Assembly (NCBI RefSeq): GCF_025809055.1
Contig: NZ_CP075529.1
Location: forward strand, 806,001-870,000
Direction of reading: 5' to 3'
Origin: Devosia sp.
GTDB taxonomy: Bacteria; Pseudomonadota; Alphaproteobacteria; Rhizobiales; Devosiaceae
Length of the DNA: 64,000 nt
The position numbers and the translations under genes are program-made. Positions 25,165 through 33,394 of the stretch are shown one piece after another (position 1 is the stretch's first letter; every line of letters starts with the position of its first letter). Under the pieces are notes generated by a model that ran no database searches, had not been told where the DNA came from, and saw only the letters and a program-made list of their open reading frames with translations.

Positions 25165-25189
25165 CGAATTGATCCAGTGGATCAATTCG
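25165..25189 (+). repeat. covarying hairpin element, copy E2
   Basis: Stem CGAATTGATCC, loop AGT and stem GGATCAATTCG are perfectly paired over 11 bp. The outer stem sequence is unlike the other copies, but the inner CC-AGT-GG is the same as E1, E4 and E5. The downstream half is diverged. Confidence 0.75.
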
Positions 25190-25228
25190 AGGTCCGAAGG
25201 CCAGGAGACTTCGATCCGTGCCAAAGGC

Positions 25229-25253
25229 AAAATCGTCCCGGTGGGACGATTTT
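25229..25253 (+). repeat. covarying hairpin element, copy E3
   Basis: Stem AAAATCGTCCC, loop GGT and stem GGGACGATTTT form 11 perfect pairs. GCCAAAGGC lies just before it, and AAGGCCACGAGAGCTAAGCT just after, where GAGC-taa-GCTC forms the second hairpin. Confidence 0.75.
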
Positions 25254-25331
25254 AGGTGAGAAGGCCACGAGAGCTAAGCTCGAGTGGCGGGCTCGAGTGG
25301 CGGGCAAAATTGCCACCCCAACTCCACCCCC

Positions 25332-25748
25332 TCACGCAAACCGGCTCCCCTCCCTCGCCTTGACCATCTCGCGCGGCCGAAACCGCAGGGCGGACCATTC
25401 GTCATCGACGGCGATCTGGCGCACCGGCCGCCACCCGGCGGCTTCGAGCGGTTCCCAACCGGCATCGCGATTGAGCCCGGCGGCCTTGGCAGCGGGCCCC
25501 TTGCGATAGGCAACCCAGAGCAGTCCGTCCGCGGGCAGGTTTGACAACAGCCGGGGCACCAAGTCCTTCACTTCGCTGGCGCCGGTGAAGAAGCACAGGA
25601 TCGCATCGGGAGCCTCCGGGTCATCGACAATTTCGAGACCGGCACTGGCCGAAAGTTGACCGGCAATGCCCGAGGGTGCATTGACCAGCCAGACCCGGCT
25701 GCCCGGCTTGATCTGCAGCTTGGCCGCCAATTCTGCTTGTGCGCTCAT
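25332..25748 (-). CDS. DUF3052-like protein
   Basis: A 138-residue single-domain protein (MSAQAELAAKLQIKPGSRVW, then PDAILCFFTGASEVKDLVPR, DGLLWVAYRKG, and an end with DDEWSALRFRPRE). The order of elements resembles the DUF3052 family: a LxxKPG start, an acidic middle, a GGVIW-like strand and a DWSGxR-like end. The function of that family is not established. The ATG at 25748 has AGGAG upstream; the frame continues further 5' only through sequence opposite rpmG. It is divergent from rpmG. Confidence 0.65.
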   Translation of the reverse strand: MSAQAELAAKLQIKPGSRVWLVNAPSGIAGQLSASAGLEIVDDPEAPDAILCFFTGASEVKDLVPRLLSNLPADGLLWVAYRKGPAAKAAGLNRDAGWEPLEAAGWRPVRQIAVDDEWSALRFRPREMVKAREGSRFA

Positions 25749-25776
25749 ATGCTTCTCCTGCACACACGCTATTACC

Positions 25777-25804
25777 TTGACAACAGGCCGTAAATCCGTA
25801 GGTT
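25777..25804 (+). promoter_or_regulatory. possible promoter of rpmG
   Basis: A perfect TTGACA (25777-25782) is followed after 16 bases by TAGGTT (25799-25804), a weak -10 match. It lies about 60 bases before the rpmG start. Confidence 0.4.
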
Positions 25805-25865
25805 GCGCGCAAATTCCGGCGCTGCCCCGTGTGCGGCGCCTTTCGCTTTGTGAAGGACCACGAAA

Positions 25866-26033
25866 ATGGCCAAGGCCGCCACCATCAAGATCAAGCTCGT
25901 TTCGTCGGCCGACACCGGCTATTTCTACGTTGCCAAGAAGAACGCCCGTACCCAGACCGAGAAGCTCTCGTTCAAGAAGTACGACCCGGTCGTTCGCAAG
26001 CACGTCGAATTCAAGGAAGCCAAGATCAAGTAA
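25866..26033 (+). CDS. rpmG: 50S ribosomal protein L33
   Basis: A 55-residue protein, exactly the usual length of proteobacterial L33: MAKAATIKIKLVSSADTGYF, then YVAKKNARTQTEKLSFKKYD and a basic end. It has no CxxC pair, so it is the zinc-free form. It is transcribed alone from a TTGACA-type promoter and ends at a strong intrinsic terminator. Confidence 0.97.
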   Translation: MAKAATIKIKLVSSADTGYFYVAKKNARTQTEKLSFKKYDPVVRKHVEFKEAKIK

Positions 26034-26059
26034 TCTGGTCCTTCCATACCGAATCAACA

Positions 26060-26092
26060 AAGCCCCGCAAGCAATTGCGGGGCTTTTGTTTT
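26060..26092 (+). terminator. intrinsic terminator of rpmG
   Basis: Stem AGCCCCGCAA, tetraloop GCAA and stem TTGCGGGGCT are followed by TTTGTTTT. Confidence 0.93.
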
Positions 26093-26491
26093 AGGTCGAT
26101 TCCGGCGGTCACTCTACACCGCCGGGATGTCTCCTTACGCCACAGGGATCTCACCCACACCACCGAGTCACTCCCGCGAAAGCGGGAGCCTCTGGTTCCG
26201 GCCTAACCGTCTCGGGCAGCGCTGCTTTGGAAAAGAGTGGCTGGTCCGGAGCGGCATGTCGAAGAGGCCACTCTGTCCGCATCCGGACCAACCGCCCTAC
26301 GGGACTCAGGAGTTGCGGCGGACCTGAGATGGGCCGTAGGGAATCTGCGGTAGGCGCGGCAATCGCCAAGTCCACCGTTAGAAAAACCCTATGCCCGATG
26401 CGGAAAAATACCAACTAAATCTGATGGTTAACGCAGATCAACTCCGCATTAATCATAATGCATAACCCTAATGCATCAACTTGCTGCTGTT
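26093..26491. other. gene-free stretch between rpmG and pleD
   Basis: About 400 bases without a supported gene. It holds a REP-like palindrome at 26166-26190 (GTCACTCCCGCG-aa-AGCGGGAG) and, near the pleD stop, an unusually A+T-rich patch (26405-26480) with the direct repeat TAATGCAT at 26456 and 26469. Confidence 0.6.
26166..26190. repeat. REP-like palindrome, family E
   Basis: CTCCCGC-gaaa-GCGGGAG inside the context GTCA...GCC; a close, longer relative is at 30606-30674. Confidence 0.7.
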
Positions 26492-27862
26492 TCATGCCGC
26501 ATCGAAGATGACGCGGTTCCGCCCTTCATGCTTGGCGCGATAGAGTGCCACGTCGGCGCGCTTGATCAGCATTTCAGCCGTATCCGCGGGCGTCTCGATG
26601 CGGGAGGCGCCGATCGATACGGTCACCGATAGCGGCCGGCCGCCGCTCACCTCGAACGCGCGCTCGGCGATGGATTGACGGACGCGCTCGGCCACGGCCT
26701 CTGCCTGGGCACTGTCCGTATCGGGCATGAGCACCACGAATTCCTCGCCACCCATGCGGCACGCCAGGTCGACACCGCGGATATTGCGTTTGACGCGCGC
26801 CGCGAACTCTCTGAGCACGGCGTCGCCGGCATCATGGCCATGGCCGTCATTGACCGCCTTGAAGTGGTCGATATCGAGGATCATGACGGCCAGGTCGCGC
26901 CCCTGCTCATGGGCCTTGCCCAGCATGACATGCAGGTGCCGTTCGAAATAGCGGCGGTTGTAGAGCCCGGTCAGCTCGTCCGTCACCGCCAGGGCCATGG
27001 TGTTGTTGACGCTTTCGCGCAGTTCCAGCGCATAGCGGTGGCGCCGGATCTGCGTGCGCACCCGCGCCGCCAGCTCATTGCGCTCGACTGGCCGGCTGAT
27101 GAAGTCGTTGACCCCGAGATCGAGTGCCCGCACCACGCGCGGCTTGTCGGCTTCCTCGGAGATCAGGATAATCGGCAGGTTGCGCGCATGTTCGACATTG
27201 CGGATCTGCGAGCAGACCCGCAGCGGGTCAAAACCCTCCAGCCCCATGCTGACCAGCGCCAGTTCATATCGCGCCCCAGACACCTGGAACACCGCATCCG
27301 CGGGCTCAGTAAGAAGGTCCACCTTGTGGTCGGGCTCCAGATAGGCCTTGATCCGCTCGCCCTGGCGCCTGTCGGTATCCACGATCAGCATTGAGCCGCC
27401 CGAGGCCGAAATGGTGTCCATGGCCCGCAGCGCGTCCTCGATGGCGATCTGCTGACCCGTGAGCGCACGGGCCCGCAGTTCATCGGTCAGCGATTTCAGG
27501 CGCACAAGGCTCTTCACCCGCGCCATGAGTTGCATGTCGTCGACCGGCTTGGTGAGAAAGTCGTCGGCGCCAACTTCCAGCCCCAGGACCCGGTCGGATG
27601 GCTGGTCGAGCGCCGTGACCATGAGCACGGGCACGTGATGCGTTCTGGTGCTCGCCTTCAAACGGCGGCATACCTCGAACCCATCCATGTCCGGCATCAT
27701 CACGTCGAGCAGCACGATGTCGACATCCTGCGTCTGGCAGATTTCGAGTGCCTCCGGCCCCGAAGTCGCCGTCAGCACCTCGTAATATTCGGCCGTCAGC
27801 CGCGCTTCGAGCAGCCGCACATTGGTGGGAATATCGTCGACAATCAGAACGCGCGCAGTCAC
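26492..27862 (-). CDS. pleD: response regulator / diguanylate cyclase PleD
   Basis: A 456-residue protein with two receiver domains and a GGDEF domain, the PleD layout. REC1 (1-120) has the phosphoacceptor D53 in VLLDVMMPDMDG. REC2 (about 155-275) keeps the fold but is an adaptor. The GGDEF domain has the active loop MGGEEFVVL and, just upstream, RGVD, which matches the RxxD inhibitory site. It makes cyclic di-GMP at the developing pole in Caulobacter and related bacteria. It lies downstream of divK on the same strand with an 89-base gap, the conserved divK-pleD order. Confidence 0.95.
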   Translation of the reverse strand: MTARVLIVDDIPTNVRLLEARLTAEYYEVLTATSGPEALEICQTQDVDIVLLDVMMPDMDGFEVCRRLKASTRTHHVPVLMVTALDQPSDRVLGLEVGADDFLTKPVDDMQLMARVKSLVRLKSLTDELRARALTGQQIAIEDALRAMDTISASGGSMLIVDTDRRQGERIKAYLEPDHKVDLLTEPADAVFQVSGARYELALVSMGLEGFDPLRVCSQIRNVEHARNLPIILISEEADKPRVVRALDLGVNDFISRPVERNELAARVRTQIRRHRYALELRESVNNTMALAVTDELTGLYNRRYFERHLHVMLGKAHEQGRDLAVMILDIDHFKAVNDGHGHDAGDAVLREFAARVKRNIRGVDLACRMGGEEFVVLMPDTDSAQAEAVAERVRQSIAERAFEVSGGRPLSVTVSIGASRIETPADTAEMLIKRADVALYRAKHEGRNRVIFDAA

Positions 27863-27951
27863 GCCACTACCCCGGAAACCATCAGCCCGCCACCCGCGTC
27901 CACGAGCAGCGTCGAGCCCCGCCAGAGATCGGACCGGATACGCGTGTCCGC

Positions 27952-28323
27952 TCAGGCCTGTCCAATGTAGTGGGCAATGGTTTCCAGAAAGTGAGACACC
28001 GAGATGGGCTTGGAAATATAGCCCTCACAACCGCCCTGCAAAATGCGCTCTTCATCGCCCTTCATGGCGAATGCGGTGACCGCGATCACCGGGATATGCG
28101 CCAGCTGGTCATCATCCTTGAGCCATTTGGTCACGACGAGGCCGGAGACTTCGGGCAGCTGGATGTCCATCAGAATCAGATCCGGCATATGCGCCCGCGC
28201 CAGATCGAGTGCTTCCATCCCGTTGCGGGTCTGGATGACACTATAGCCGCGCGACTCGAGCAGATCGTTGAAGAGCTTCATGTTGAGCTCGTTGTCTTCC
28301 ACGATCATCACAGATTTGGGCAT
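27952..28323 (-). CDS. divK: single-domain response regulator DivK
   Basis: A 123-residue receiver-only protein: MPKSVMIVEDNELNMKLF, with phosphoacceptor D53 in LILMDIQLPEVSG and a conserved Lys in GYISKPISV. DivK shuttles between DivJ/PleC-type kinases and governs CtrA activity in alphaproteobacterial cell-cycle control. The ATG at 28323 has GAGGGA upstream; longer in-frame starts give an atypical N-terminus. pleD follows. It is divergent from a DUF3572 gene with a 139-base gap. Confidence 0.94.
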   Translation of the reverse strand: MPKSVMIVEDNELNMKLFNDLLESRGYSVIQTRNGMEALDLARAHMPDLILMDIQLPEVSGLVVTKWLKDDDQLAHIPVIAVTAFAMKGDEERILQGGCEGYISKPISVSHFLETIAHYIGQA

Positions 28324-28462
28324 TTTCCCTCGCTTGGGCACCATCGGCACCCAGGGTATCCAGAATGGTCGGGTCTCATCGACCCAGTCGCGCAATGCTT
28401 CGATTTTCCCGCCATTTCGGCTAGCATCGAATCCGTTACAAAACACCAAATGAGGCGACGCA

Positions 28463-28741
28463 GTGCCCCGTTCCGACCATGCGGCCCCCGACCGCGCCGC
28501 TTTTGCCGACGCCTGCCTTGCCTATCTGGCCGAAAACCCCGACGAACTGCTCTCCTTCTTGCAGCAGGCCGGGCTGACCCCGCAGGCCCTGCGCGACGCC
28601 ATGGGCACCGAGCGGCTTCAACAGGGTCTGCTGGACCATTTTGCCGCAAACGAAGCGATTCTGCTCGCCCTATGCGCGAATGCCGGCATTGCCCCCGAAT
28701 CCTTCATGCGCGTGTGGCACAAGCACAATCAGGTCGAGTGA
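28463..28741 (+). CDS. DUF3572 family protein
   Basis: A 92-residue helical protein (FADACLAYLAENPDELLSFL, then TERLQQGLLDHFAANEAILL) of the DUF3572 type found in alphaproteobacteria. The GTG start at 28463 follows GAGG. Its stop ends one base before the dinB start, so the two are translationally coupled. The constant position between divK and dinB in this order suggests a linked role, but none is known. Confidence 0.8.
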   Translation: MPRSDHAAPDRAAFADACLAYLAENPDELLSFLQQAGLTPQALRDAMGTERLQQGLLDHFAANEAILLALCANAGIAPESFMRVWHKHNQVE

Positions 28742-28742
28742 C

Positions 28743-30071
28743 ATGGCCCCGACCTGGCTTTGCCGCGATTGCCTCAGCACCGGCCCGGGAGACACCCATC
28801 AGCGCTGTCCGTGCTGCGGGTCGCCACGCCTGCGCAGCCATGTCGAATTGTCAGAACTCTCCATCGCCCATGTCGATTGCGACGCCTTCTATGCCTCGGT
28901 CGAAAAACGCGACGACCCATCGCTCAGGGACAAGCCGCTGATCATCGGCGGCGGCGTGCGCGGCGTCGTCTCCACCTGTTGTTACATTGCCCGCCAGTCC
29001 GGCGTGCGCTCGGCCATGCCCATGTTCAAGGCCCGCGAGCTCTGCCCCGACGCCGTCGTCATCAAGCCGGACATGAGCAAATATGTCGAGGTTTCCCGGC
29101 AGATCAGGCGTCACATGGAGGCACTGACACCGCTGGTCGAGCCCATCTCCATCGACGAGGCCTTTCTGGACCTCACCGGCACCGAGCGCACCCACAGGGC
29201 CCCGCCTGCTCTCAGCCTCGCCCGCTTTGCCAAGACTATCGAGGAGGACATCGGCGTCACCATTTCCGTCGGCCTTAGTCACAACAAATTCCTGGCCAAG
29301 ATCGCCTCCGATCTCGACAAGCCGCGCGGCTTTGCCGTTATTGGCAAGGCCGAAACCATAGATTTTCTCGCCCCCAAGCCCATCAGCATCATCTTCGGTG
29401 TCGGCAAGGTGTTTTCCGAAACCCTAAAGCGCGATGGATACCACACCATCGGCCAGTTGCAGCAGGAAGACCCCCACCGGCTCATGCGCCTTTATGGAGA
29501 AACCGGCGCCCGCCTGGCGCGCCTCGCCCAGGGCCAGGACAGCCGCGTCGTCGCCACCGATGGCGAAATGAAATCGGTCTCCTCGGAAACCACGTTCAAT
29601 ACCGACATTGCGGGGCTCGAAGCGCTCTCCACCGAGCTGCTCAAATGCAGCGAACGCCTCTCCGAACGCCTCAAGACCAAGAACCTGGTCGGCGATACGG
29701 TGACGCTCAAGCTCAAGACCGCCGGATTTAAGTTGCGCACGCGCGCCCGACACCTGATGATGCCCACACAGCTTGCCAACGTTCTCTACGAAGCCGGCCT
29801 CGGCCTGTTGCAGCGTGAGGCGGATGGCACCGCGTTTCGACTGATCGGCATCGGCATTTCCGGATTGGAACAGGCCGATGGCACCGATCCGGCCGATCTT
29901 CTGGAGCCGCAAGTGGCCCGGAAAGCAGCGGCCGAACGCGCCATGGACCGTGTTCGCAGCCGATTCGGCCGCGAGGCGGTGGTGCGGGGCAAGTTGTACC
30001 AGACCCGGACCGATGCTGCCGCGCCGGTATCGGAAGAAGAAGCAGACGACCTCGAAGGCAGGACCAGATGA
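28743..30071 (+). CDS. dinB: DNA polymerase IV with N-terminal Cys motif
   Basis: A Y-family translesion polymerase of 442 residues. The polymerase core begins at IAHVDCDAFYASVEKRDDP with the first metal-binding Asp residues; the second site is in ISIDEAFLDLTG. The helix-hairpin-helix/thumb and little-finger regions follow (ISIIFGVGKVFSETLK; LKLKTAGFKLRTRARHL). Residues 1-36 add a Cys cluster (C7, C10, C22, C24, C25) that looks like a small zinc ribbon. The ATG at 28743 is one base after the upstream stop. It ends with a 4-base overlap with the RidA gene. Confidence 0.93.
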   Translation: MAPTWLCRDCLSTGPGDTHQRCPCCGSPRLRSHVELSELSIAHVDCDAFYASVEKRDDPSLRDKPLIIGGGVRGVVSTCCYIARQSGVRSAMPMFKARELCPDAVVIKPDMSKYVEVSRQIRRHMEALTPLVEPISIDEAFLDLTGTERTHRAPPALSLARFAKTIEEDIGVTISVGLSHNKFLAKIASDLDKPRGFAVIGKAETIDFLAPKPISIIFGVGKVFSETLKRDGYHTIGQLQQEDPHRLMRLYGETGARLARLAQGQDSRVVATDGEMKSVSSETTFNTDIAGLEALSTELLKCSERLSERLKTKNLVGDTVTLKLKTAGFKLRTRARHLMMPTQLANVLYEAGLGLLQREADGTAFRLIGIGISGLEQADGTDPADLLEPQVARKAAAERAMDRVRSRFGREAVVRGKLYQTRTDAAAPVSEEEADDLEGRTR

Positions 30072-30526
30072 CCGATCCGATCGAAAAGCTCCGTGAATAT
30101 GGCTATGAGCTCCCCGCCCCCAAGGCGCCGGTGGCCAGCTATGTCCCCGTCACCCGCACCGGAAACCTCATTTACGTGTCCGGACAGATTTCCAGCAATG
30201 AAGCCGGCGTCGTCCAGGGCCGGCTGGGCGACAACATGAATGTCGTCCAGGGCGGCAATGCCGCCGAGCTCTGCGCCGTCAACATCATGGCGCAGGTGGT
30301 CCACATGGCCGGCGTGCCCCTCAATGAGATCAAGCAGATCGTCAAGCTCACCGTGCTCGTCGCCTCCGCGCCCGAATTTTTCGAGCAGCACCTGGTGGCC
30401 AATGGCGCCTCCAACCTCTTCGTCGGCGTCCTGGGCGACAAGGGCAAGCACGCCCGCGCCGCCTTCGGCGTCGCCTCCCTGCCCCTGGGCGCCGCCGTCG
30501 AAATCGACGCCGTCATCGAAGTCTGA
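30068..30526 (+). CDS. RidA/YjgF-family protein
   Basis: A 152-residue RidA-like protein. These trimeric enzymes hydrolyse reactive enamine/imine intermediates. Family elements are visible: GNLIYVSGQIS, a central helix pair with LCAVNIMAQVVHMAGVPLNE, and the active-site strand ARAAFGVASLPLGAAVEIDA with the conserved Arg. It overlaps the dinB stop by 4 bases, so it is the third gene of DUF3572-dinB-ridA. It is longer than E. coli RidA, as in the RutC-like alphaproteobacterial subgroup. Confidence 0.88.
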   Translation: MTDPIEKLREYGYELPAPKAPVASYVPVTRTGNLIYVSGQISSNEAGVVQGRLGDNMNVVQGGNAAELCAVNIMAQVVHMAGVPLNEIKQIVKLTVLVASAPEFFEQHLVANGASNLFVGVLGDKGKHARAAFGVASLPLGAAVEIDAVIEV

Positions 30527-30605
30527 GCCCGCTTCGAGGATTCAGCAGGCACCCGCCTCCTCCTTAGGTGGAGTGTACCAGGCGCGATTCCCTCGAATTC
30601 GCACG

Positions 30606-30674
30606 GTGTCATCCCCGCGAAAGCGGGGACCTCCGTTTCCCGCAACAGGGGTTCCCGCTTTCGCGGGAATGACC
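30606..30674. repeat. paired REP-like palindromes, family E
   Basis: GTCATCCCCGCG-aaagcggggacc is followed, after 23 bases, by its near reverse complement ending CGCGGGAATGACC. The two halves face each other and could form one long stem. Confidence 0.8.
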
Positions 30675-30689
30675 TTGTGGTTCAGACCT

Positions 30690-30762
30690 GCCCCCACCTC
30701 CTCTGATGGGAGAGGTAGCGCCGCTAGGCCCAAAGGGCCGTAGCAAAGCTGGGTGGGGGTGA
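30690..30762. repeat. dispersed repeat family C, copy 1
   Basis: It starts CCCCCACCTCC, continues AGGTAGCGCCGCTAGGCCC and GGGCCGTAGCAAAGCT, and ends GGTGGGGGTG, so the ends are inverted repeats. The second copy is at 62630-62680. Confidence 0.75.
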
Positions 30763-30867
30763 TCCTGAGGGGGTGACGACACAGTCGCAATCAGCAATGA
30801 TCCAAATCGCAATAATGCTGTCACGCAGACATGCGATCTCGCCCGCCCGGACAACAGGCATATTTCA

Positions 30868-31632
30868 ATGACCCAGCCCCTTTTCCCTCGCCCCATCGCC
30901 CATCGCGGCCTGCACGATCGTGCCGCCGGTGTCATCGAAAACACCAGGACCGCCTTCGATGCGGCAATCGAGGGCAATTTCGCCATCGAGTGCGATCTGC
31001 AACTGACCAGCGATGGCATTCCCATCGTTTTCCATGACCGCAAGCTCACCCGCCTGACGGGCGCCGAAGGCGTGGTCTATGAGCGCACCGCCGCCGAAAT
31101 GCAGCGCCTGACGCTGCTCGACAGCGCAGCCGCCGACACGCCGCAGACATTCAAGGAATTTCTAGCCCAGGTCGATGGCCGCACCCAGCTTCAGATCGAG
31201 CTCAAGCCCCAGATCGATGACGCATCGCGCCAGCAACTGGCGAAGGCGGCAGCCGATGCCCTCAAGACCTATCAGGGCCCGGCCACCGTCGAATCCTTCG
31301 ACCCGCGCCTCATCTCCCTGGTCCGCGACGCCGGTTTTTCCGGGCCGCGCGGCATCATCCTCCACAATTTCGAGCTTGAGGCGAACCATGGCGACCGCTC
31401 GCCGGAGGAGCGCTACATCCTCACGCACCTGCTGCATTGGCTGGAGACGCGCTTCGATTTCATCTCCTGCGACCATGAGGCCCTGGATCTGCCGGCCATC
31501 GCCTTCTGGCGCGCCCTTGGCAAGCCAGTAACCGCCTGGACACTCAAGTCCATGGTTGAATTCAAGGCGGTCCCTCCCCATTTCGACCAGATCGTCTTTG
31601 AAGGCTTCAATCCAGACAGTGCCAGCGCCTAG
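30868..31632 (+). CDS. glycerophosphodiester phosphodiesterase
   Basis: A 254-residue cytoplasmic GDPD-fold enzyme that splits glycerophosphodiesters into glycerol-3-phosphate and alcohol. Catalytic signatures are visible: RPIAHRGLHDRAAGVIENT (His, Glu) and IECDLQLTSDGIPIVFHD (Glu, Asp, His). Further metal-site residues lie in LQIELKPQ. No signal peptide is seen. It lies directly upstream of a FemAB-like gene, which appears to start inside its end, so the two are co-translated. Confidence 0.92.
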   Translation: MTQPLFPRPIAHRGLHDRAAGVIENTRTAFDAAIEGNFAIECDLQLTSDGIPIVFHDRKLTRLTGAEGVVYERTAAEMQRLTLLDSAAADTPQTFKEFLAQVDGRTQLQIELKPQIDDASRQQLAKAAADALKTYQGPATVESFDPRLISLVRDAGFSGPRGIILHNFELEANHGDRSPEERYILTHLLHWLETRFDFISCDHEALDLPAIAFWRALGKPVTAWTLKSMVEFKAVPPHFDQIVFEGFNPDSASA

Positions 31633-32788
31633 CTACACGGCCACGATCCATCCCAGCACGGCCTCCATAGGGGCCGCGGCCTGGAACAGCCTTGTCCCGC
31701 AGACCGATGGCGTCGTCGACAATCCCTTTCTCGACCACGCCTTTTTCCTCGCCCTCGAGGAATCGGGCTGCGCCACCGGCAAGACCGGCTGGCAGCCGCA
31801 ACACATCCTGTTGAGCGACGAGGCCGGCACCCCAGTCGGCCTCATGCCGCTATTTCTCAAGTCCCACTCCATGGGCGAATATGTCTTCGACCATGGCTGG
31901 GCCAACGCTTTGGAGCGGGCCGGGGGGCGCTACTATCCGAAACTCCAGGGCTCGGTGCCGTTCACGCCCGCAACCGCGCCCAAATTGCTGATTCCCTCAG
32001 CCAGCCTCGATGCGCAATCGGCCCTGCTCTCGACCGCACAGCAATTGGCTGCCCGCACCGAGGCGTCCTCCGTGCATCTCACCTTCGTCCCCGAAGCCGA
32101 GGCCAGCCTGGCCGAAACCGTCGGCTGGCTGCATCGCACCGATACCCAGTTCCACTGGCACAATCGCGGCTACACTGATTTCGAGCAGTTCCTCGACACC
32201 CTCGCGTCCCGCAAGCGCAAAACCATCCGCCGCGAGCGCCGCGACGCCCTCGTGGATGGCATCACCGTCAAATGGCTGACCGGGGCCGAAATCACCGAGG
32301 CGCATTGGGATGCCTTCTTCGATTTCTACGAGGATACCGGCGCCCGCAAATGGGGCCGGCCCTATCTCAACCGGGCGTTCTTCTCCCTGCTCGGCCAGTA
32401 CATGGCCGACGGCGTCGTGCTGATGCTGGCCTACGACGGCCCAAATCCCATTGCCGGGGCTATCAACTTTCGCGGCCGCGACCGCCTCTTTGGGCGCAAT
32501 TGGGGCGCCATCCGCGACGTGCCGTTTCTCCATTTCGAGGTCTGCTACTATCAGGCCATCGATTACGCCATTGCCCACAAACTCGCTGTCGTCGAAGCCG
32601 GCGCCCAGGGCGAGCACAAGCTTGCCCGTGGCTATGAGCCCGTCCTCACCCATTCGGCCCATTGGATCGGCCATCCCGGCCTGCGCCGCGCCGTCGCCGA
32701 CTACCTCGCCGAAGAACGCCCCGCCGTCGAGCACCAGCAGGAAGTCCTAGAAACCTTCACCCCCTTCCGCAAGGGCGACCGGCAATAG
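31619..32788 (+). CDS. FemAB-like GNAT-fold protein (peptidoglycan biosynthesis/recognition family)
   Basis: A 389-residue protein of the PF04339-type family (double GNAT fold). Typical segments are NPFLDHAFFLALEESGC, LKSHSMGEYVFDHGWANA, YYPKLQGSVPFTPATAP, RKRKTIRRERRDAL and EAGAQGEHKLARGYEPV. The family is related to FemX-type peptidyltransferases, but the reaction is not established. The GTG at 31619 is chosen because the family N-terminus (TIHPSTASIGAAAWN) starts soon after; this overlaps the upstream gene by 14 bases. A start at 31556 is possible but less likely. Confidence 0.82.
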   Translation: MPAPSYTATIHPSTASIGAAAWNSLVPQTDGVVDNPFLDHAFFLALEESGCATGKTGWQPQHILLSDEAGTPVGLMPLFLKSHSMGEYVFDHGWANALERAGGRYYPKLQGSVPFTPATAPKLLIPSASLDAQSALLSTAQQLAARTEASSVHLTFVPEAEASLAETVGWLHRTDTQFHWHNRGYTDFEQFLDTLASRKRKTIRRERRDALVDGITVKWLTGAEITEAHWDAFFDFYEDTGARKWGRPYLNRAFFSLLGQYMADGVVLMLAYDGPNPIAGAINFRGRDRLFGRNWGAIRDVPFLHFEVCYYQAIDYAIAHKLAVVEAGAQGEHKLARGYEPVLTHSAHWIGHPGLRRAVADYLAEERPAVEHQQEVLETFTPFRKGDRQ

Positions 32789-32822
32789 CGACGGGCCCAG
32801 TCGGATGAACACACACCGGCTC

Positions 32823-32869
32823 ACTCCTCCCCCTACTTCAGGGGGAGGTCGGGTGGGGGTGGCCCGAAG
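32823..32869. repeat. short intergenic repeat related to families A and C
   Basis: CTCCTCCCCCT-acttc-AGGGGGAG followed by GTCGGGTGGGGGTGG. It resembles the ends of the longer repeats at 16248, 30690 and 62530. Confidence 0.6.
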
Positions 32870-32941
32870 CGCCTAACAGGTCGGGATGACAGGCCTCACG
32901 CGAACCAATAGAGATACGTCAGCACCAAAGGACGCACCGCC

Positions 32942-33358
32942 ATGACCTATGACCCCGCCAATATCTTCGCAAAAATCCTTGCCGGTGATCTGCCCTGCCA
33001 CAAGGTCCATGAAGACGAAACGGCCCTGGTGATGATGGACATCTTTCCCCAGTCAAAGGGCCACACCCTGGTCATCCCCAAGGCCGCTTCGCGCAACCTG
33101 CTCGATGCCGATCCAAAGGCCCTCGCTGCCGTGATGCCGCTGGTCCAACGCGTCGCCAGGGCGGTCAAGGCCGCCACCAATGCAGACGGCATCCGCCTCG
33201 CCCAATTCAACGAAGCCCCCGCCGGCCAGACGGTCTTTCACCTGCATTTCCATATCATTCCCGCCTATGAGGGCGTTGCCCTGGGAACCCATGGCGGCGG
33301 CAAGGCCGACGACGCCGAACTCGCGGCCCTGGCCCGCGACATCGCAGCCAAGCTCTAG
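32942..33358 (+). CDS. HIT-family nucleotide-binding protein
   Basis: A 138-residue Hint-type HIT protein. The catalytic His triad is in TVFHLHFHIIPAY, and the N-terminal part has the usual YDPANIFAKILAGDLPCHKV. Family members hydrolyse purine nucleoside phosphoramidates or aminoacyl-adenylates. It is transcribed alone, between repeat-rich spacers. Confidence 0.93.
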   Translation: MTYDPANIFAKILAGDLPCHKVHEDETALVMMDIFPQSKGHTLVIPKAASRNLLDADPKALAAVMPLVQRVARAVKAATNADGIRLAQFNEAPAGQTVFHLHFHIIPAYEGVALGTHGGGKADDAELAALARDIAAKL

Positions 33359-33394
33359 ACCACTTCACGACAGGACTGAATCGTCGGAGCCTTT

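Larger units (their letters stand above)
30527..30867. other. gene-free repeat-rich stretch
   Basis: About 340 bases between ridA and the glycerophosphodiesterase gene. It contains a composite palindrome (30606-30674) and a copy of repeat family C (30690-30762). No coding frame is supported. Confidence 0.7.
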
